Notes: generated by a model not told the origin, from the sequence alone. Numbered from the stretch's first letter, positions 1-8,905 are shown. The stretch: 64,000 bases of DNA from Kibdelosporangium aridum (GCF_900176515.1 NZ_FWXV01000011.1:1-64000); one strand, 5' to 3'. Numbers and translations: made by a program.

Positions 1-300
1 GTCGACCAGGGTCATGCCGTTGATCCCGTCGGCAAAGTGCTCTGGGTGATGACGGTTGTGCGCGTAGTGGTGTCGCAGCCCCTCGCCCATCGCGTCGACC
101 AGGGTCCGATACTCCACGCTGCCGTAAGTCGTGGCGCGCAGTTGCGGCACGACCTCGTCGTAGACGGCCCGCTCCGGCTCGCGGGTCTTGCTCAGGTCGT
201 GTCGGACCGACCGGTCAAGCAACTCCTTGATCAGCTCGCCCATCAGCTCGGCGACTCGCAGGCTATGCCGAAGAGTGTCTGGCGTGGAGTCGTACGACAT
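1..300 (-). CDS. DUF5662 family protein (partial, C-terminus outside window)
   Basis: The first 100 codons of a minus-strand gene run off the left edge of the window. The start ATG at 300 follows an AGGGGG Shine-Dalgarno. The reading frame is open to base 1 and carries the pattern HYAHNRHHPEHF near residue 82 and GINGMTLVD at the visible end, a His-rich block I associate with DUF5662, a family also found in phages. The clustered His/Asp residues resemble an HD-type metal site, but that function is inference. The N-terminal half is a helical region rich in charged residues. No neighbour on this side helps assign a role. Confidence 0.7.
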   Translation of the reverse strand, partial: MSYDSTPDTLRHSLRVAELMGELIKELLDRSVRHDLSKTREPERAVYDEVVPQLRATTYGSVEYRTLVDAMGEGLRHHYAHNRHHPEHFADGINGMTLVD

Positions 301-738
301 GATCACGTACCCCCTGATGTGGGCCTCCTCAGCCCATCAGCCAGGACGCCCGTGATGCCATTCCCAACGCGCAGGACCAAGTGTGATCCGGAATGCCCAC
401 GTCGGCAATCTCACCACGGCCCAGCGCGTCTCCACTGTGGCCGCCACGCCCAGCCGGGACTGCACGACCCGCGGCAGAAGCGGATGCTGCCGTGAGGGTC
501 AGAGCTCCGGGGTGTCGCATCGTGATGGTCTGCCGAGCGTGAGCCCAAACCCCACCCAGCATCACCCGTCGCGGCATGAGGTGCTGCGCGCTGTCCTCCT
601 TTCCGAAAGCTGTACCTGACTGTGAAGTAGCAGTGAGCCAGATCACGATGGAGGTTGACCTCGGGTCAGGGCCCACGCTCGTCTCAGCGGCACGACATAC
701 CCGACCAGGGCATAACTGATCTGCAGGGAGCAACCACC
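301..738. other. Intergenic region between DUF5662 and serine hydrolase genes
   Basis: 438 bases with no gene I can support. It must contain divergent promoters for the flanking genes. A weak stem (314-324 with 332-340, two-base bulge) lies in the DUF5662 leader. A small inverted repeat at 656-668 is listed separately. Open frames crossing this stretch lack homology-like composition and Shine-Dalgarno sites. Confidence 0.5.
656..668. promoter_or_regulatory. Small inverted repeat, possible MerR-family operator
   Basis: TGACC-TCG-GGTCA is a perfect 5-3-5 inverted repeat that overlaps a TTGACC -35-like hexamer (655-660), about 70 bp upstream of the serine hydrolase start. The MerR regulator directly downstream of that gene is the obvious candidate to bind it. 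No convincing -10 at MerR-like 19 bp spacing is visible, so the assignment is tentative. Confidence 0.25.
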
Positions 739-1902
739 ATGTCCATCACGACCCGCACGACCACCGAAGCCCTCGACGCTGCCGGGCGGGACCGCCCGGA
801 GCTGCGAAAGATGATCGAGGAGATCGTCGAGTCCGGTTTCACCGGGGTCACGCTGCGCGTGCACGATGAGCGGGATGAGTGGGTCGGCAGCGCCGGGGTG
901 GCCGAGCTGGGTGGGACCGCGAAGCCGCCGATCAACGGGCATGTCCGGATCGGCAGCAACACCAAGACCTTCACCGCGACTCTGGTGCTGCAGTTGGTGG
1001 CCGAGGGCAAGATCGGGCTGGACACCCCGGTGGTGGGTTATCTGCCCGAGTTCGGGCTCGACGAGCGGATCACGGTGCGGATGCTGTTGCAGCACACCAG
1101 CGGGGTGTTCAACTTCACCGGCGAGGTTTACGACGACGGGACGATCGTGTACGGGATCCCCGTGCCCTACGGCACCACGGGCAAAGAGTGGGTGGACAAC
1201 CGGTTCCGGACCTACCGGCCACAGGAGCTGGTGGAGCTGGCGTTGTCCAGGCCGGCGCGGTTCGAGCCGGGCACGGGCTGGAGCTATTCCAACACCAACT
1301 ACGTGCTGGCCCGGCTGGTGATCGAGAAGGTCACCGGCCGCTCGCTCGCCGAGGAGATGCAGCGGCGGATTCTGGGGCCGCTCGGGCTGTCGGGCACGGT
1401 AGTGCCGGACACCTCGCCGGAGATCCCCGAGCCGCACGCCCACGCCTACTACCGGTACGAGGACGCCGGCCGGCAGAAGACGATCGACATCACCCGCCAC
1501 AATCCCTCCTGGGTCTCCACCGGCGGTGACATGATCTCGACCACCCAGGACCTGCACACCTTCATCTCCGCGCTGAACGGTGGCCAGCTCCTGCCAACCG
1601 AGCTACTGGCCGAGATGCGCACACCGCACCCGACGGGCATCCCGAACATGGACTACGGCCTGGGAGTGTTCGTGGTGACCACGGACGACGGCGGCACCGT
1701 CATCTCCCACAACGGCGGCACCGTGGGCTCCGCGGCGGAGATGTACAGCACGCCTGACGGCAGCAAGACCCTGACCGCGGCGTTGACGTGGGTGGCCGAC
1801 GCCGACATGGCCATCGCGACAGCATTTCATGACGCCCGGCAACGGCTCGTCAACGAGGTGTTTTGCGGCGGGCAGGCCGAACCAGCTCAGCCGACGGACT
1901 GA
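739..1902 (+). CDS. Serine hydrolase, beta-lactamase/DD-peptidase fold
   Basis: A 387-residue member of the serine beta-lactamase-like (class C / DD-carboxypeptidase, esterase EstB-like) family. The three active-site motifs are visible: S73-N-T-K76 (SxxK), Y183-S-N185 (YxN) and H324-N-G (the KTG-equivalent HxG). No signal peptide is present, so it is probably cytoplasmic and more likely an esterase or peptidase than a cell-wall DD-peptidase. The start at 739 is preceded by GCAGGGAG at good spacing; an in-frame TTG at 655 lies upstream but lacks an RBS. A MerR regulator follows 66 bp downstream on the same strand and probably controls this gene. The natural substrate cannot be told from sequence. 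Confidence 0.85.
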   Translation: MSITTRTTTEALDAAGRDRPELRKMIEEIVESGFTGVTLRVHDERDEWVGSAGVAELGGTAKPPINGHVRIGSNTKTFTATLVLQLVAEGKIGLDTPVVGYLPEFGLDERITVRMLLQHTSGVFNFTGEVYDDGTIVYGIPVPYGTTGKEWVDNRFRTYRPQELVELALSRPARFEPGTGWSYSNTNYVLARLVIEKVTGRSLAEEMQRRILGPLGLSGTVVPDTSPEIPEPHAHAYYRYEDAGRQKTIDITRHNPSWVSTGGDMISTTQDLHTFISALNGGQLLPTELLAEMRTPHPTGIPNMDYGLGVFVVTTDDGGTVISHNGGTVGSAAEMYSTPDGSKTLTAALTWVADADMAIATAFHDARQRLVNEVFCGGQAEPAQPTD

Positions 1903-1968
1903 ACACATGCTCGTGTTCGACCATGGTGTGCCTCGTCGCCGAGCTCGAGCACAAGGCAGGCTGAACAG

Positions 1969-2745
1969 ATGAGGCACGGAGTGACGATCGGGCAGGCGGC
2001 GACCTTTATCGGCGTCACGGTGAAGACGGTGCGGCACTACCACAAGCTCGGTTTGGTCGAGGAGCCGGAACGCGACAGCTCCGGCTACCGGCGGTACGGA
2101 TCGGCCGAGTTGTTGCGGCTGGTCCAGGTCAGGACACTGGCCACCGCCGGCGTACCGTTGGCCGAGATCGGACCTCTACTCAACGCCGACGCCGAGCAGT
2201 TCGCCGCCACCCTTGCCGCCGCGCAGCGGCGGCTGACCGATCAAATCGCGGACCTGATCAACCGGCGCGACACGCTGCACCGGCTTGCCGACGGCGACCG
2301 AGCCCTGCTGCCCGACCGCGCCTGCGCGATCCTGGACCGCATGTCCGCCCTCGGCTTCAGGCCCGACTACGTGGCAGCCCAACGCGAGGCCATGGTGCTG
2401 ACCCGGGCCATGATGCCGCAGGGCTTCGAGGGCTTCCTGGCCCAACTCGAACACCGGCTCGACGACCCCGGGTACGTCGACCTGACCAAGCGCGCTTCGG
2501 AGGCCGAGACCTGGGAACCGGACGACCCGAGGATCGAAGAACTCGCGACCGCCATGGCCGACCACTACCTCGCCAACCCCACGCTACTGGGGAATCCCAA
2601 CCGCCTGCATGCCTGGACCAACAACTCCACCCAATACAGGCTGATCAACAACCACCGCGAGGACCAAGCACCGATCTCAGCCCGGCTGACGGCGCTCACC
2701 GAGACCAAACTCCGCTCCGCGGGCGTACCCATCCCACGCCAATAA
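1969..2745 (+). CDS. MerR family transcriptional regulator
   Basis: A 258-residue protein with an N-terminal MerR winged helix-turn-helix (about residues 5-73, including the VKTVRHYHKLGLVEEP recognition region and a second wing helix), a dimerisation coiled coil to about residue 110, and a helical C-terminal effector-like segment of about 140 residues. No Cys-rich metal-binding loop is visible, so this is not a metal-type MerR; it resembles the TipA/BmrR-like branch that senses organic ligands. The ATG at 1969 follows AAGGCAGG. It lies just downstream of the serine hydrolase gene and is probably transcribed with it. Confidence 0.85.
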   Translation: MRHGVTIGQAATFIGVTVKTVRHYHKLGLVEEPERDSSGYRRYGSAELLRLVQVRTLATAGVPLAEIGPLLNADAEQFAATLAAAQRRLTDQIADLINRRDTLHRLADGDRALLPDRACAILDRMSALGFRPDYVAAQREAMVLTRAMMPQGFEGFLAQLEHRLDDPGYVDLTKRASEAETWEPDDPRIEELATAMADHYLANPTLLGNPNRLHAWTNNSTQYRLINNHREDQAPISARLTALTETKLRSAGVPIPRQ

Positions 2746-2854
2746 CGGAAGCCTCGCGGCACATCGGCTCCGGCGTCCGACGACAATCGTCGAGCACCGA
2801 CTGACGACCACACCGCGCGATCGCACATCGGCAGCAGAGTGCGGCCTCGGTTGG

Positions 2855-3295
2855 TTACGGCTGCGAGGGTGCGACCGTCGGTGGCGGCCATTTCCAGGCG
2901 GCTCGGGCGATGACGACAAGGAGTATCACTTCGATGAGGCTGCCGAGCAGGTAGTAGACCCACGTGTCGCCGATGCACGACACGATGATGCTGATCAGGT
3001 AGAGGAAGCTGACGACGATGTTGACGGTTCGGTTGACGCGTGGTGTCAGTAGGAGTGTCAGAACCACCATCAGGATTGGCGGCAGGATGTAGATCAGGGT
3101 GGAGGTCAGGAACACCTGGTTGACCGTGAATGCCGTGGTCGCCACCTTGCCGTCGAGCGCGGCGTCGAGGACATCAGCGCGGTAGAACCCGAAGATGTCG
3201 ACGTAGGCGAACACGAGAAGCATCGTGACCCACAGGGCGCAGAGCACGAGCTTCACATCGACCGGGGTGTCTCGGTACTGCCTTGGCGTCGTCAC
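2855..3295 (-). CDS. Four-TM membrane protein (DUF6326-like)
   Basis: A 146-residue integral membrane protein with four predicted transmembrane helices starting at about residues 15, 57, 84 and 112. The N-terminal pattern DVKLVLCALWVTMLLVFAY and the YADI-like motif after helix 1 fit the DUF6326 family of small membrane proteins of unknown function, as I recall it. The GTG start at 3295 is preceded by AGAGGAG at ideal spacing. The gene diverges from the histidine kinase/response regulator pair, so it is a reasonable candidate target of that system. The C-terminus is short and proline-rich. Function unknown. Confidence 0.7.
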   Translation of the reverse strand: MTTPRQYRDTPVDVKLVLCALWVTMLLVFAYVDIFGFYRADVLDAALDGKVATTAFTVNQVFLTSTLIYILPPILMVVLTLLLTPRVNRTVNIVVSFLYLISIIVSCIGDTWVYYLLGSLIEVILLVVIARAAWKWPPPTVAPSQP

Positions 3296-3454
3296 GGAAT
3301 CTGCTCCTCTGGTTGGGCGAGGATGTCCAGTGTCATCGCGTCGGGTACGTGGCGCACCGGGGTCTCGGTCAGTGTTGCCCTGACCGATCGGCCAGTGCTG
3401 GACCTGCCTTTTCGGTCGATCCGCCTTCTCGTCCGAGGCCCTATTCTCCTGCTG

Positions 3455-4609
3455 GTGAACAGAACGCCCGGTTGGCTGCGGATGGAGCCTGACGGCGAGA
3501 GTCCACCGGTTCGCGTGTGGCGCGACTGGTTGCTCGTCGCGGGCGTGACGGGAACGGCGATGGCGGAGGTCGTCGTTCGCGACGACATGGTGTGGCGCCC
3601 CGTCGGCGTCGTGTTCGGTTTGACGTTGGCGCTCACAATGTTGTGGCGGCGAGTTCGCCCGCTTGCCGCGGTGGCGCTCGGGTTCGGCGGGTTGATGGTG
3701 GTCGACCTGGCGGCGATCTTCGTTGGCGGCGAGCCCTTTTCTTTGTACGCCAGCATGTTCGTCGTGGTTCTCGTGTACTCGCTGTTCCGGTGGGGAACTG
3801 GCCAGCAGACGGCGATCGGGTTGGCGATCGTGCTGCTGGAATGGCTCGTCGCCGTGACAACCGACTTCCCCGGCGTCGCCGACGCCAGCGGTGGCTTGGT
3901 CGTGTTGTTGTTCCCCGCCGCGCTCGGCGTTCTGGTCCGCTACCGGCGCATCGTGCGCACCCAACGGTTCGAGCGGATCCGGTTCCACGAGCGGGAAATG
4001 CTGGCCCGGGAGTTGCACGACACCGTCGCTCATCACGTGTCCGCCATCGCCATTCAGGCACAGGCGGGACGATTCCTGGCCAGTTCACGTGACCTGGACG
4101 GAGCCGCCAGGGCTCTCGAAGTCATCGAGGGAGAAGCGTCGCGCACTCTGGCCGAGATGCGCTCCATGGTCGGGTCGCTGCGCCGGGGCAACGGCACGCC
4201 GGAGGTGTTCGCCCAACGCGGCGTGGCCGACATCGAGGGTTTGGCCACAGCGGAAGGAGACCAGGGTCTGCGGATCGATGTCGAGCAGTGCGGCGATCTC
4301 GACGATCTGCGGCCATCGGTCGAGGCGGCGCTGTACCGGGTTGCCCAGGAGTCGATCACCAACGCGAAGCGCCACGCACGGCACGCGACCCGGGTTCACG
4401 TCCTCCTAAACGGCGGCACCGACACCGTGCGGTTGAGCGTCAGTGACGACGGTGAGCGCGGCCTGTCCAACTCCCGTGTGCCAGGCTATGGGCTCGTGGG
4501 CATGGCTGAGCGCGTAACGCTGCTCGGGGGAACCCTCGAGGCGGGCCCGGGCCCCGACCAGGGCTGGACGGTCCACGCGGTGATCCCGAGGCGAGAGGCC
4601 CTCACATGA
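3455..4609 (+). CDS. Sensor histidine kinase, NarL/DesK-type
   Basis: A membrane sensor kinase of about 384 residues. The N-terminal half has five or six hydrophobic segments with short loops and no large extracellular sensor, as in DesK/LiaS-type kinases. The HisKA_3 phosphoacceptor is ELHDTVAHH with the His at about residue 188; the HATPase_c domain follows with an N-box (QESITNAKRHA), a DDG motif and a glycine-rich lid (GYGLVGMAER). The start is uncertain: GTG 3455 is used here, while ATG 3323 (longer) and ATG 3482 (shorter) are in frame and none has a strong RBS. The gene overlaps its response regulator by four bases (ATGA), so the two are translationally coupled. Confidence 0.85.
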   Translation: MNRTPGWLRMEPDGESPPVRVWRDWLLVAGVTGTAMAEVVVRDDMVWRPVGVVFGLTLALTMLWRRVRPLAAVALGFGGLMVVDLAAIFVGGEPFSLYASMFVVVLVYSLFRWGTGQQTAIGLAIVLLEWLVAVTTDFPGVADASGGLVVLLFPAALGVLVRYRRIVRTQRFERIRFHEREMLARELHDTVAHHVSAIAIQAQAGRFLASSRDLDGAARALEVIEGEASRTLAEMRSMVGSLRRGNGTPEVFAQRGVADIEGLATAEGDQGLRIDVEQCGDLDDLRPSVEAALYRVAQESITNAKRHARHATRVHVLLNGGTDTVRLSVSDDGERGLSNSRVPGYGLVGMAERVTLLGGTLEAGPGPDQGWTVHAVIPRREALT

Positions 4610-5262
4610 CCATCCGTGTCATCATCGCCGACGATCAAAACATCATCCGAGCGGGACTGACCACGATCCTCAACGGCCAACCCGACATCGACGTGATCGG
4701 CCAGGCCGCCGACGGCAACGAGGCCGTCACGCTCGCCCGCCGGTTACGCCCCGACGTGTGCCTGTTCGACATCCGGATGCCACACCTCGACGGCGTCGAG
4801 GCAACCCGCCTGCTCGCGGGACCCGACGTCACGGATCCACTGGCCGTGGTCGTCATCACCACCTTCGACACCGACGAACACGTCAGCGGCGCCCTGAAAG
4901 CGGGCGCCAGAGGCTTCCTGCTCAAGGACGCCGGACCCGACCTGTTGGTCCAAGCCATCCACGCCGCCGCCAAGGGCGACGCCCTCATCGCCCCCAGCGT
5001 CACCGCCCGCCTGCTCGCCAGCTTCGCCGACTCCGCATCCTCCTCAAAGCGCTCCAGGCCACTCGTCGCCTTGACCGACCGGGAGGAAGAGGTCGCACTG
5101 ACCGTTGCCCAGGGCCGCACCAACGCCGAGATCGCCGACGAACTCCACATCAGCCTCAGCACCGTCAAGTTCCACCTCGCGAGCCTCATGAACAAGATCG
5201 GGGCCCGCAACCGCGTCCAGATCGCCATCTGGGCATACGAAACCAAGCGAGTGCGGCCCTAG
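4606..5262 (+). CDS. LuxR/NarL-type response regulator
   Basis: A 218-residue two-domain response regulator. The receiver has the acidic pair D9-D10, the phosphoacceptor D55 (CLFDIRMP), and a conserved Lys in FLLKDAG. The C-terminal LuxR helix-turn-helix spans about residues 155-210 (LTDREEEVALTVAQGRTNAEIA and STVKFHLASLMNKIG). It overlaps the upstream kinase gene (ATGA at 4606), which makes the pair a cognate two-component system. Likely targets are its own operon and the divergent membrane protein gene, as in other kinase/regulator/membrane-protein sets; this is inferred from position only. Confidence 0.9.
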   Translation: MTIRVIIADDQNIIRAGLTTILNGQPDIDVIGQAADGNEAVTLARRLRPDVCLFDIRMPHLDGVEATRLLAGPDVTDPLAVVVITTFDTDEHVSGALKAGARGFLLKDAGPDLLVQAIHAAAKGDALIAPSVTARLLASFADSASSSKRSRPLVALTDREEEVALTVAQGRTNAEIADELHISLSTVKFHLASLMNKIGARNRVQIAIWAYETKRVRP

Positions 5263-5357
5263 GGCCGGTGTGCCTCACGCGTCTTCGCGGCGTCCTGAAA
5301 TCCTCGGCAACGGGGAAACAGGGGGCCATGATCGAGTCGTGCGATGAGGAGACCACT

Positions 5358-5657
5358 GTGCCGAGGACTACTCAGCTGCGAACTTACACGGTGCGTGAGG
5401 GGTTGCTGGACGAGTGGGCGGCCAAGTGGCGGGAGTTGGTGGTGCCGTTGCGGTTGGAGTTCGGGTTCGAGATTCAGGGCGCGTGGCTGGATCGGGAACG
5501 CAGTCAGTTCGTGTGGGTGATCTCCTATGACGGGCCGGAATCGTTCACGGAGCGCAATTCCCAGTACTGGGCGTCGCCGAAGCGAGTCGCGATCGGGCTG
5601 GATCCGGAGGATTACCTCGTGAAGACCGACATTCGGGAGGTCACGGCTGCTTGCTGA
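5358..5657 (+). CDS. NIPSNAP family protein
   Basis: A 99-residue single-domain protein with the NIPSNAP / ferredoxin-like dimeric alpha-beta barrel pattern: QLRTYTVREGLLDEW at the N-terminus, then FGFEIQGAWLD, FVWVISYDG, FTERNSQYW. The GTG start at 5358 follows GAGGAG with six-base spacing; a longer in-frame ATG at 5328 is possible but lacks such a site. NIPSNAP proteins usually act as small dimeric enzymes or ligand binders; no catalytic residue can be assigned. It follows the two-component system by 95 bp on the same strand and may be cotranscribed. Confidence 0.75.
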   Translation: MPRTTQLRTYTVREGLLDEWAAKWRELVVPLRLEFGFEIQGAWLDRERSQFVWVISYDGPESFTERNSQYWASPKRVAIGLDPEDYLVKTDIREVTAAC

Positions 5658-5718
5658 GCTTCGCAGCGCACATGGGCGTCCACGTACAAGCTCGATCAGC
5701 GGCAAATTCCCCTGGGGC

Positions 5719-6573
5719 TCAGAGGTCCCCTGAAGGCTCGAAGCCCTGGATGCCGATGACGCGCAGGAGGTCGAGCTTCTCGTGCGCATCGGTGCCGGGG
5801 GTCGGGAAGAAGGTGACCACCATGAGGTCATCGGCGGGGGTCAGCAGCACCTCGCAGGTCAGGTGCAGCTCGCCGACGTCCGGGTGCAGCAGCCTCTTGC
5901 GGTCGAACCGGCGCACGGAGACCCGGTGCTGTTCCCACAGGTCGCGGAACTCGGCACTGTGCTCCTGCAGGCCTCGCACGAACGTCGCCACGTCCTTGTC
6001 GCGCCCACGGCGTGCGTGCGTCGCGCGCAGGTAGGCCACGTGATCCGACGAGTGCCGCGGCCAGTCCTCCTCCGGCACCCGGGCGCGCGTGGCCGGGTTG
6101 GTGAACCACTGCCACACGAGGTTGCGGTCGCGCGCGTCGACCCTGGGGTCCTGAGGGCCCAGGATGGCGTCGGCGATCGCGTTCTGCCACAGCACGTCGT
6201 ACAGGTCGGTGCAGATCGAGGCGGGGACGTCGGTGAGCCGGTCGAGCAGGCTGATCAGCCCTGGGCGGATGTGCCGAGACGCGAGCCTCGCCGGTGGCTC
6301 CAGCCCAGCCAGGTGGTAGATGTGGTCTCGCTCGTCGAGGTCGCAGCGCAACACGCGGGCCAGGGAGGCCACGATCGGCTCGGAGGGGTTGGCGCCGCGG
6401 CTCTGCTCAAGCCGGGCGTAGTAGTCGGTCGACATGCCGGCCAGGTGCGCCACCTCATCCCGCCGCAGGCCAGGGGTGCGACGGCGGACGCCGTCGGGCA
6501 GCCCGACGTCGGCCGGACGCAGCATCTCCCGGCGGCGGCGGAGGAAGTCGGCGAGCCCAGGACGGTCAACCAT
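5719..6573 (-). CDS. XRE family regulator with MmyB-like ligand-binding domain
   Basis: A 284-residue regulator with an N-terminal Cro/C1-type HTH (about residues 8-75, with the hallmark RRRTPGLRRDEVAHLAGMS and YYARLEQSRG) and a C-terminal MmyB-like domain (DVLWQNAIADAI onward, ending in VVTFFPTPGTDAHEKL). Such proteins in actinomycetes commonly regulate neighbouring short-chain dehydrogenases. It is the last gene of a minus-strand run SDR - M24 - regulator. A perfect 16-bp inverted repeat (6598-6634) lies 25 to 61 bp upstream of the start and shares a 15-mer with the region in front of the SDR gene, suggesting autoregulation and control of the whole run. Confidence 0.85.
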   Translation of the reverse strand: MVDRPGLADFLRRRREMLRPADVGLPDGVRRRTPGLRRDEVAHLAGMSTDYYARLEQSRGANPSEPIVASLARVLRCDLDERDHIYHLAGLEPPARLASRHIRPGLISLLDRLTDVPASICTDLYDVLWQNAIADAILGPQDPRVDARDRNLVWQWFTNPATRARVPEEDWPRHSSDHVAYLRATHARRGRDKDVATFVRGLQEHSAEFRDLWEQHRVSVRRFDRKRLLHPDVGELHLTCEVLLTPADDLMVVTFFPTPGTDAHEKLDLLRVIGIQGFEPSGDL

Positions 6574-6597
6574 GCCCCCAGTGTCGGCCGCGCCGAG

Positions 6598-6634
6598 CCG
6601 CGTATCCAGGACCAGGTCGGTCCTGGATACGCGG
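6598..6634. promoter_or_regulatory. Perfect 16-bp inverted repeat, candidate operator of the MmyB-like regulator
   Basis: Arms 6598-6613 (CCGCGTATCCAGGACC) and 6619-6634 are exact reverse complements with a five-base spacer AGGTC. It lies between the M24 gene stop and the regulator start on the same strand. There is no T-tract on either side, so a terminator role is unlikely. The half-site CCAGGACC recurs twice upstream of the SDR gene. Confidence 0.6.
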
Positions 6635-6643
6635 CCGGTGGCG

Positions 6644-7897
6644 TCAGCCCGAGCGGAGGATCTGCGCCGTGTACGGGTTGAGCTCGATGGGCTCGTCCTC
6701 GCCGACGATCACGGTCCCCCCGACGTGGACCAGGTGGCGCCCGAAGGCGTACTGCGGCTCGAGGACGAAGGACATCCCGGGCTGGAGCACCAGGTCGGTC
6801 ATGATGGCCGGGTGAGCGTTCACGGCCGGGTAGGCCTGCGCACCGGGAAGCTTGCTGATGTCCCCACGGCCGCGGCCGACCACGAGGCCCGGGTTCAGCG
6901 AGTGGAGCGCGATCAGGAACATCGAACCGTCGGCCGCGTCGAGCGGCGCGTGGACCGCCTCCACGACGTCGCCCCACGTGCGGCCCGGACGCAACGCTTC
7001 CAGACCGGCGTCGTAGGCCGCGCGGGCGACGTCGCCGGCCCGGTGGAAGTCGTCGTGCACGTCGCCGACGGCGATCGTGACCTGGTTCTGTGCCTCGCGT
7101 CCGCCGAACTGTGAGAAGACCTCGGCATAGATGACGTCGCCGTCCTGCAGGACCCGGGGTGCCTGCGGGCGGTAGCCCCAGGCCGGCCAGCCGACCGCGA
7201 CGGGGTCCGGGCCCGACCAGAAGTGCATCGCCGGCGGCACCGTGCCTCGCCGGTAGCCCTCGGCCATGCCCGCCGCGAACACTTCGCTCTCCGCAACGCC
7301 GGGTGCGGCGGTCTCGACCATGGCCCTCGCCATGGCGTCGCCGACGCTCGCTGCGTGGCGCACGACGTCGATCTCCTCGGGGCTCAGCCGGCTGACGAGG
7401 AGAGCCAGTGCCATGTCGACCGACGTGAACCGCACCTTGGGGGCCTGCGCCAGGACGCTGTTCCAGAGCCGGAACGGAATGATGCCCTCCGGGTGCCAGG
7501 GCAGGTGAGGCCCCAGGCCGACGACACCGATGGTGCTATCGGTGAGCTCCAGCTCGTCGAGCGTCCGGGCGATCATGCCCGAGTCACGAGAAGCGCGAAG
7601 GTTCTCCGGTGGGATCCACACCGATTCGCCTCGGCGCGAGGACTCCAGGTGGTCCATGATGTACTGCCCGGAGGGCAGGAGCGCGACCGGATCGCCGGTC
7701 CTGGGGAAGACGACCGTCATGCCGGGCCTGCCGTTGGTGAACCACCTGTCGTAGGCACCTGACGCCGGGCCGGCGTCCTCGTGCTCACCGAAGACGAGCA
7801 GCGCGTCCAGGCCCTCACGGTCCATGAGCTCGCGCGCCAGGCCCCATCGGCGATCACGCTCGGTTGTCGAGTACGTAGGTACCGCCGGATCGGTCAC
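6644..7897 (-). CDS. M24 (creatinase/prolidase-like) family protein with degenerate metal site
   Basis: A protein of about 417 residues with the two-domain creatinase/aminopeptidase P layout: an N-terminal creatinase-like domain (to about 170) and a pita-bread M24 domain. The five canonical metal ligands are mostly replaced: the first Asp region reads GDVIYAEVF, the second EAQNQVTIAVG, the His motif is lost around LHSLNPGLVVG, the fourth Glu is kept in SFVLEP, and the last Glu region reads VHVGGTVIVG. It therefore probably does not act as a metallopeptidase; creatinase itself is a metal-free relative. The GTG start at 7897 has GAGGAG at good spacing; GTG 7903 is too close to it. It lies 27 bp downstream of the SDR gene. 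Confidence 0.75.
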   Translation of the reverse strand: MTDPAVPTYSTTERDRRWGLARELMDREGLDALLVFGEHEDAGPASGAYDRWFTNGRPGMTVVFPRTGDPVALLPSGQYIMDHLESSRRGESVWIPPENLRASRDSGMIARTLDELELTDSTIGVVGLGPHLPWHPEGIIPFRLWNSVLAQAPKVRFTSVDMALALLVSRLSPEEIDVVRHAASVGDAMARAMVETAAPGVAESEVFAAGMAEGYRRGTVPPAMHFWSGPDPVAVGWPAWGYRPQAPRVLQDGDVIYAEVFSQFGGREAQNQVTIAVGDVHDDFHRAGDVARAAYDAGLEALRPGRTWGDVVEAVHAPLDAADGSMFLIALHSLNPGLVVGRGRGDISKLPGAQAYPAVNAHPAIMTDLVLQPGMSFVLEPQYAFGRHLVHVGGTVIVGEDEPIELNPYTAQILRSG

Positions 7898-7924
7898 GAC
7901 CACTCCTCGAGCTTCGCCGCTGTG

Positions 7925-8905
7925 TCAGCGGGTGGCGGCCACGCCGGTCAGGGCCAGGCTGTCGTTCCATAGCTGCTCCGCGCGGGCGGCGTCGTATGAC
8001 TCCTCGGACGTGCGTTTCTCCTGGCGCAGGTCGAAGTACTTGCCGGTGGCGCCGGCCAGCTCGGGCGCGGTGACGACCCAGGCGAGCGCCCGGCCCGACT
8101 CCTGGGCGGTGTTGATGTTGTCCGTGATAGTCCGCCGCAGCAGCCAGGTGATCCGCGGGAAGATGCGCTCCGACGCGAACCGCAGCGGGGCGGGTAGCGA
8201 GCGTCCCAGGGCAGTCCCCAGCATCATCCCGGGGTCGAACGCGTTGGCGGTGACGCCTGCGGGCAGGCGGCGGGCCAACGCATAGGTGAAGTAGACGTTC
8301 GCGAGCTTGGACGTGCAGTAGCGGGCCTGGCCCGTCATCAGGGCGTTGAGCTTCGCAGCCGCGGGGCCGAGCTGGCCCTGGGCGAGAGCCTGCGGGTCGT
8401 TCCACGCAGGGGGCGGCCCGAGCTTGAGTGCGGGGTCGTGGGTGCCGCTCGACACCACGACCACGCGCGACGGCGCCCTCAGCACCGGCAGCAGCCCGTT
8501 GACGAGGGCGAAGTGGCCCAGGTGGTTGACCCCGAACGTGGCCTCGAATCCGTCGGCGGTCTTGGCGAGGGTGGTCCCCATCTGCACGCCCGCGTTGCAC
8601 ACCAGGGCGTGCAGCGGGGGCAGCGCACCCGTCGCCAGCCGCTCGGTCAGCTCGGCGACGAAGGACCGGACCGAAGCGAGGGATGCCAGGTCCAGCACCA
8701 TCGCCTCCACCGTGTGGCCGGCGGCGGCTCCGGCGGCCAGTGCGTCGACGGCGGTCTGTGCGCGGTCTGCGTCGCGGGACGCGATCACGACGTGCCATGA
8801 CCCGTTGTCCGAGCCGAGGAGGGCCTGCGCGCACCCGTAGCCGAGGCCGCTGTTGCCCCCGGTGATGACGATGGTCCGAGTGTTGCCCCTGGTGTCTTGC
8901 GACAT
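7925..8905 (-). CDS. SDR family oxidoreductase (protochlorophyllide-reductase-like)
   Basis: A 326-residue short-chain dehydrogenase/reductase. The Rossmann motif TGGNSGLG (residues 15-22), the NAG motif (CNAG, 103-106), catalytic Ser in VVVSSGT (152/153) and Y196-C-T-S-K200 are all present. The extended length and NHLGHFALVNGLLP place it in the retinol-dehydrogenase/protochlorophyllide-reductase-like group. ATG 8905 is preceded by CAGGAG at five bases. It heads the minus-strand run with the M24-like protein and the MmyB-like regulator, and its upstream region carries two CCAGGACC half-sites. The substrate cannot be inferred. Confidence 0.85.
   Translation of the reverse strand: MSQDTRGNTRTIVITGGNSGLGYGCAQALLGSDNGSWHVVIASRDADRAQTAVDALAAGAAAGHTVEAMVLDLASLASVRSFVAELTERLATGALPPLHALVCNAGVQMGTTLAKTADGFEATFGVNHLGHFALVNGLLPVLRAPSRVVVVSSGTHDPALKLGPPPAWNDPQALAQGQLGPAAAKLNALMTGQARYCTSKLANVYFTYALARRLPAGVTANAFDPGMMLGTALGRSLPAPLRFASERIFPRITWLLRRTITDNINTAQESGRALAWVVTAPELAGATGKYFDLRQEKRTSEESYDAARAEQLWNDSLALTGVAATR

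Noticed and set aside
301..738. Possible degraded gene between DUF5662 and the serine hydrolase
   Set aside because: Short frames in both directions have no recognisable motif or RBS.
6598..6634. The perfect inverted repeat as a transcription terminator
   Set aside because: It has no T-tract, and its half-site recurs in another promoter region, which fits an operator better.
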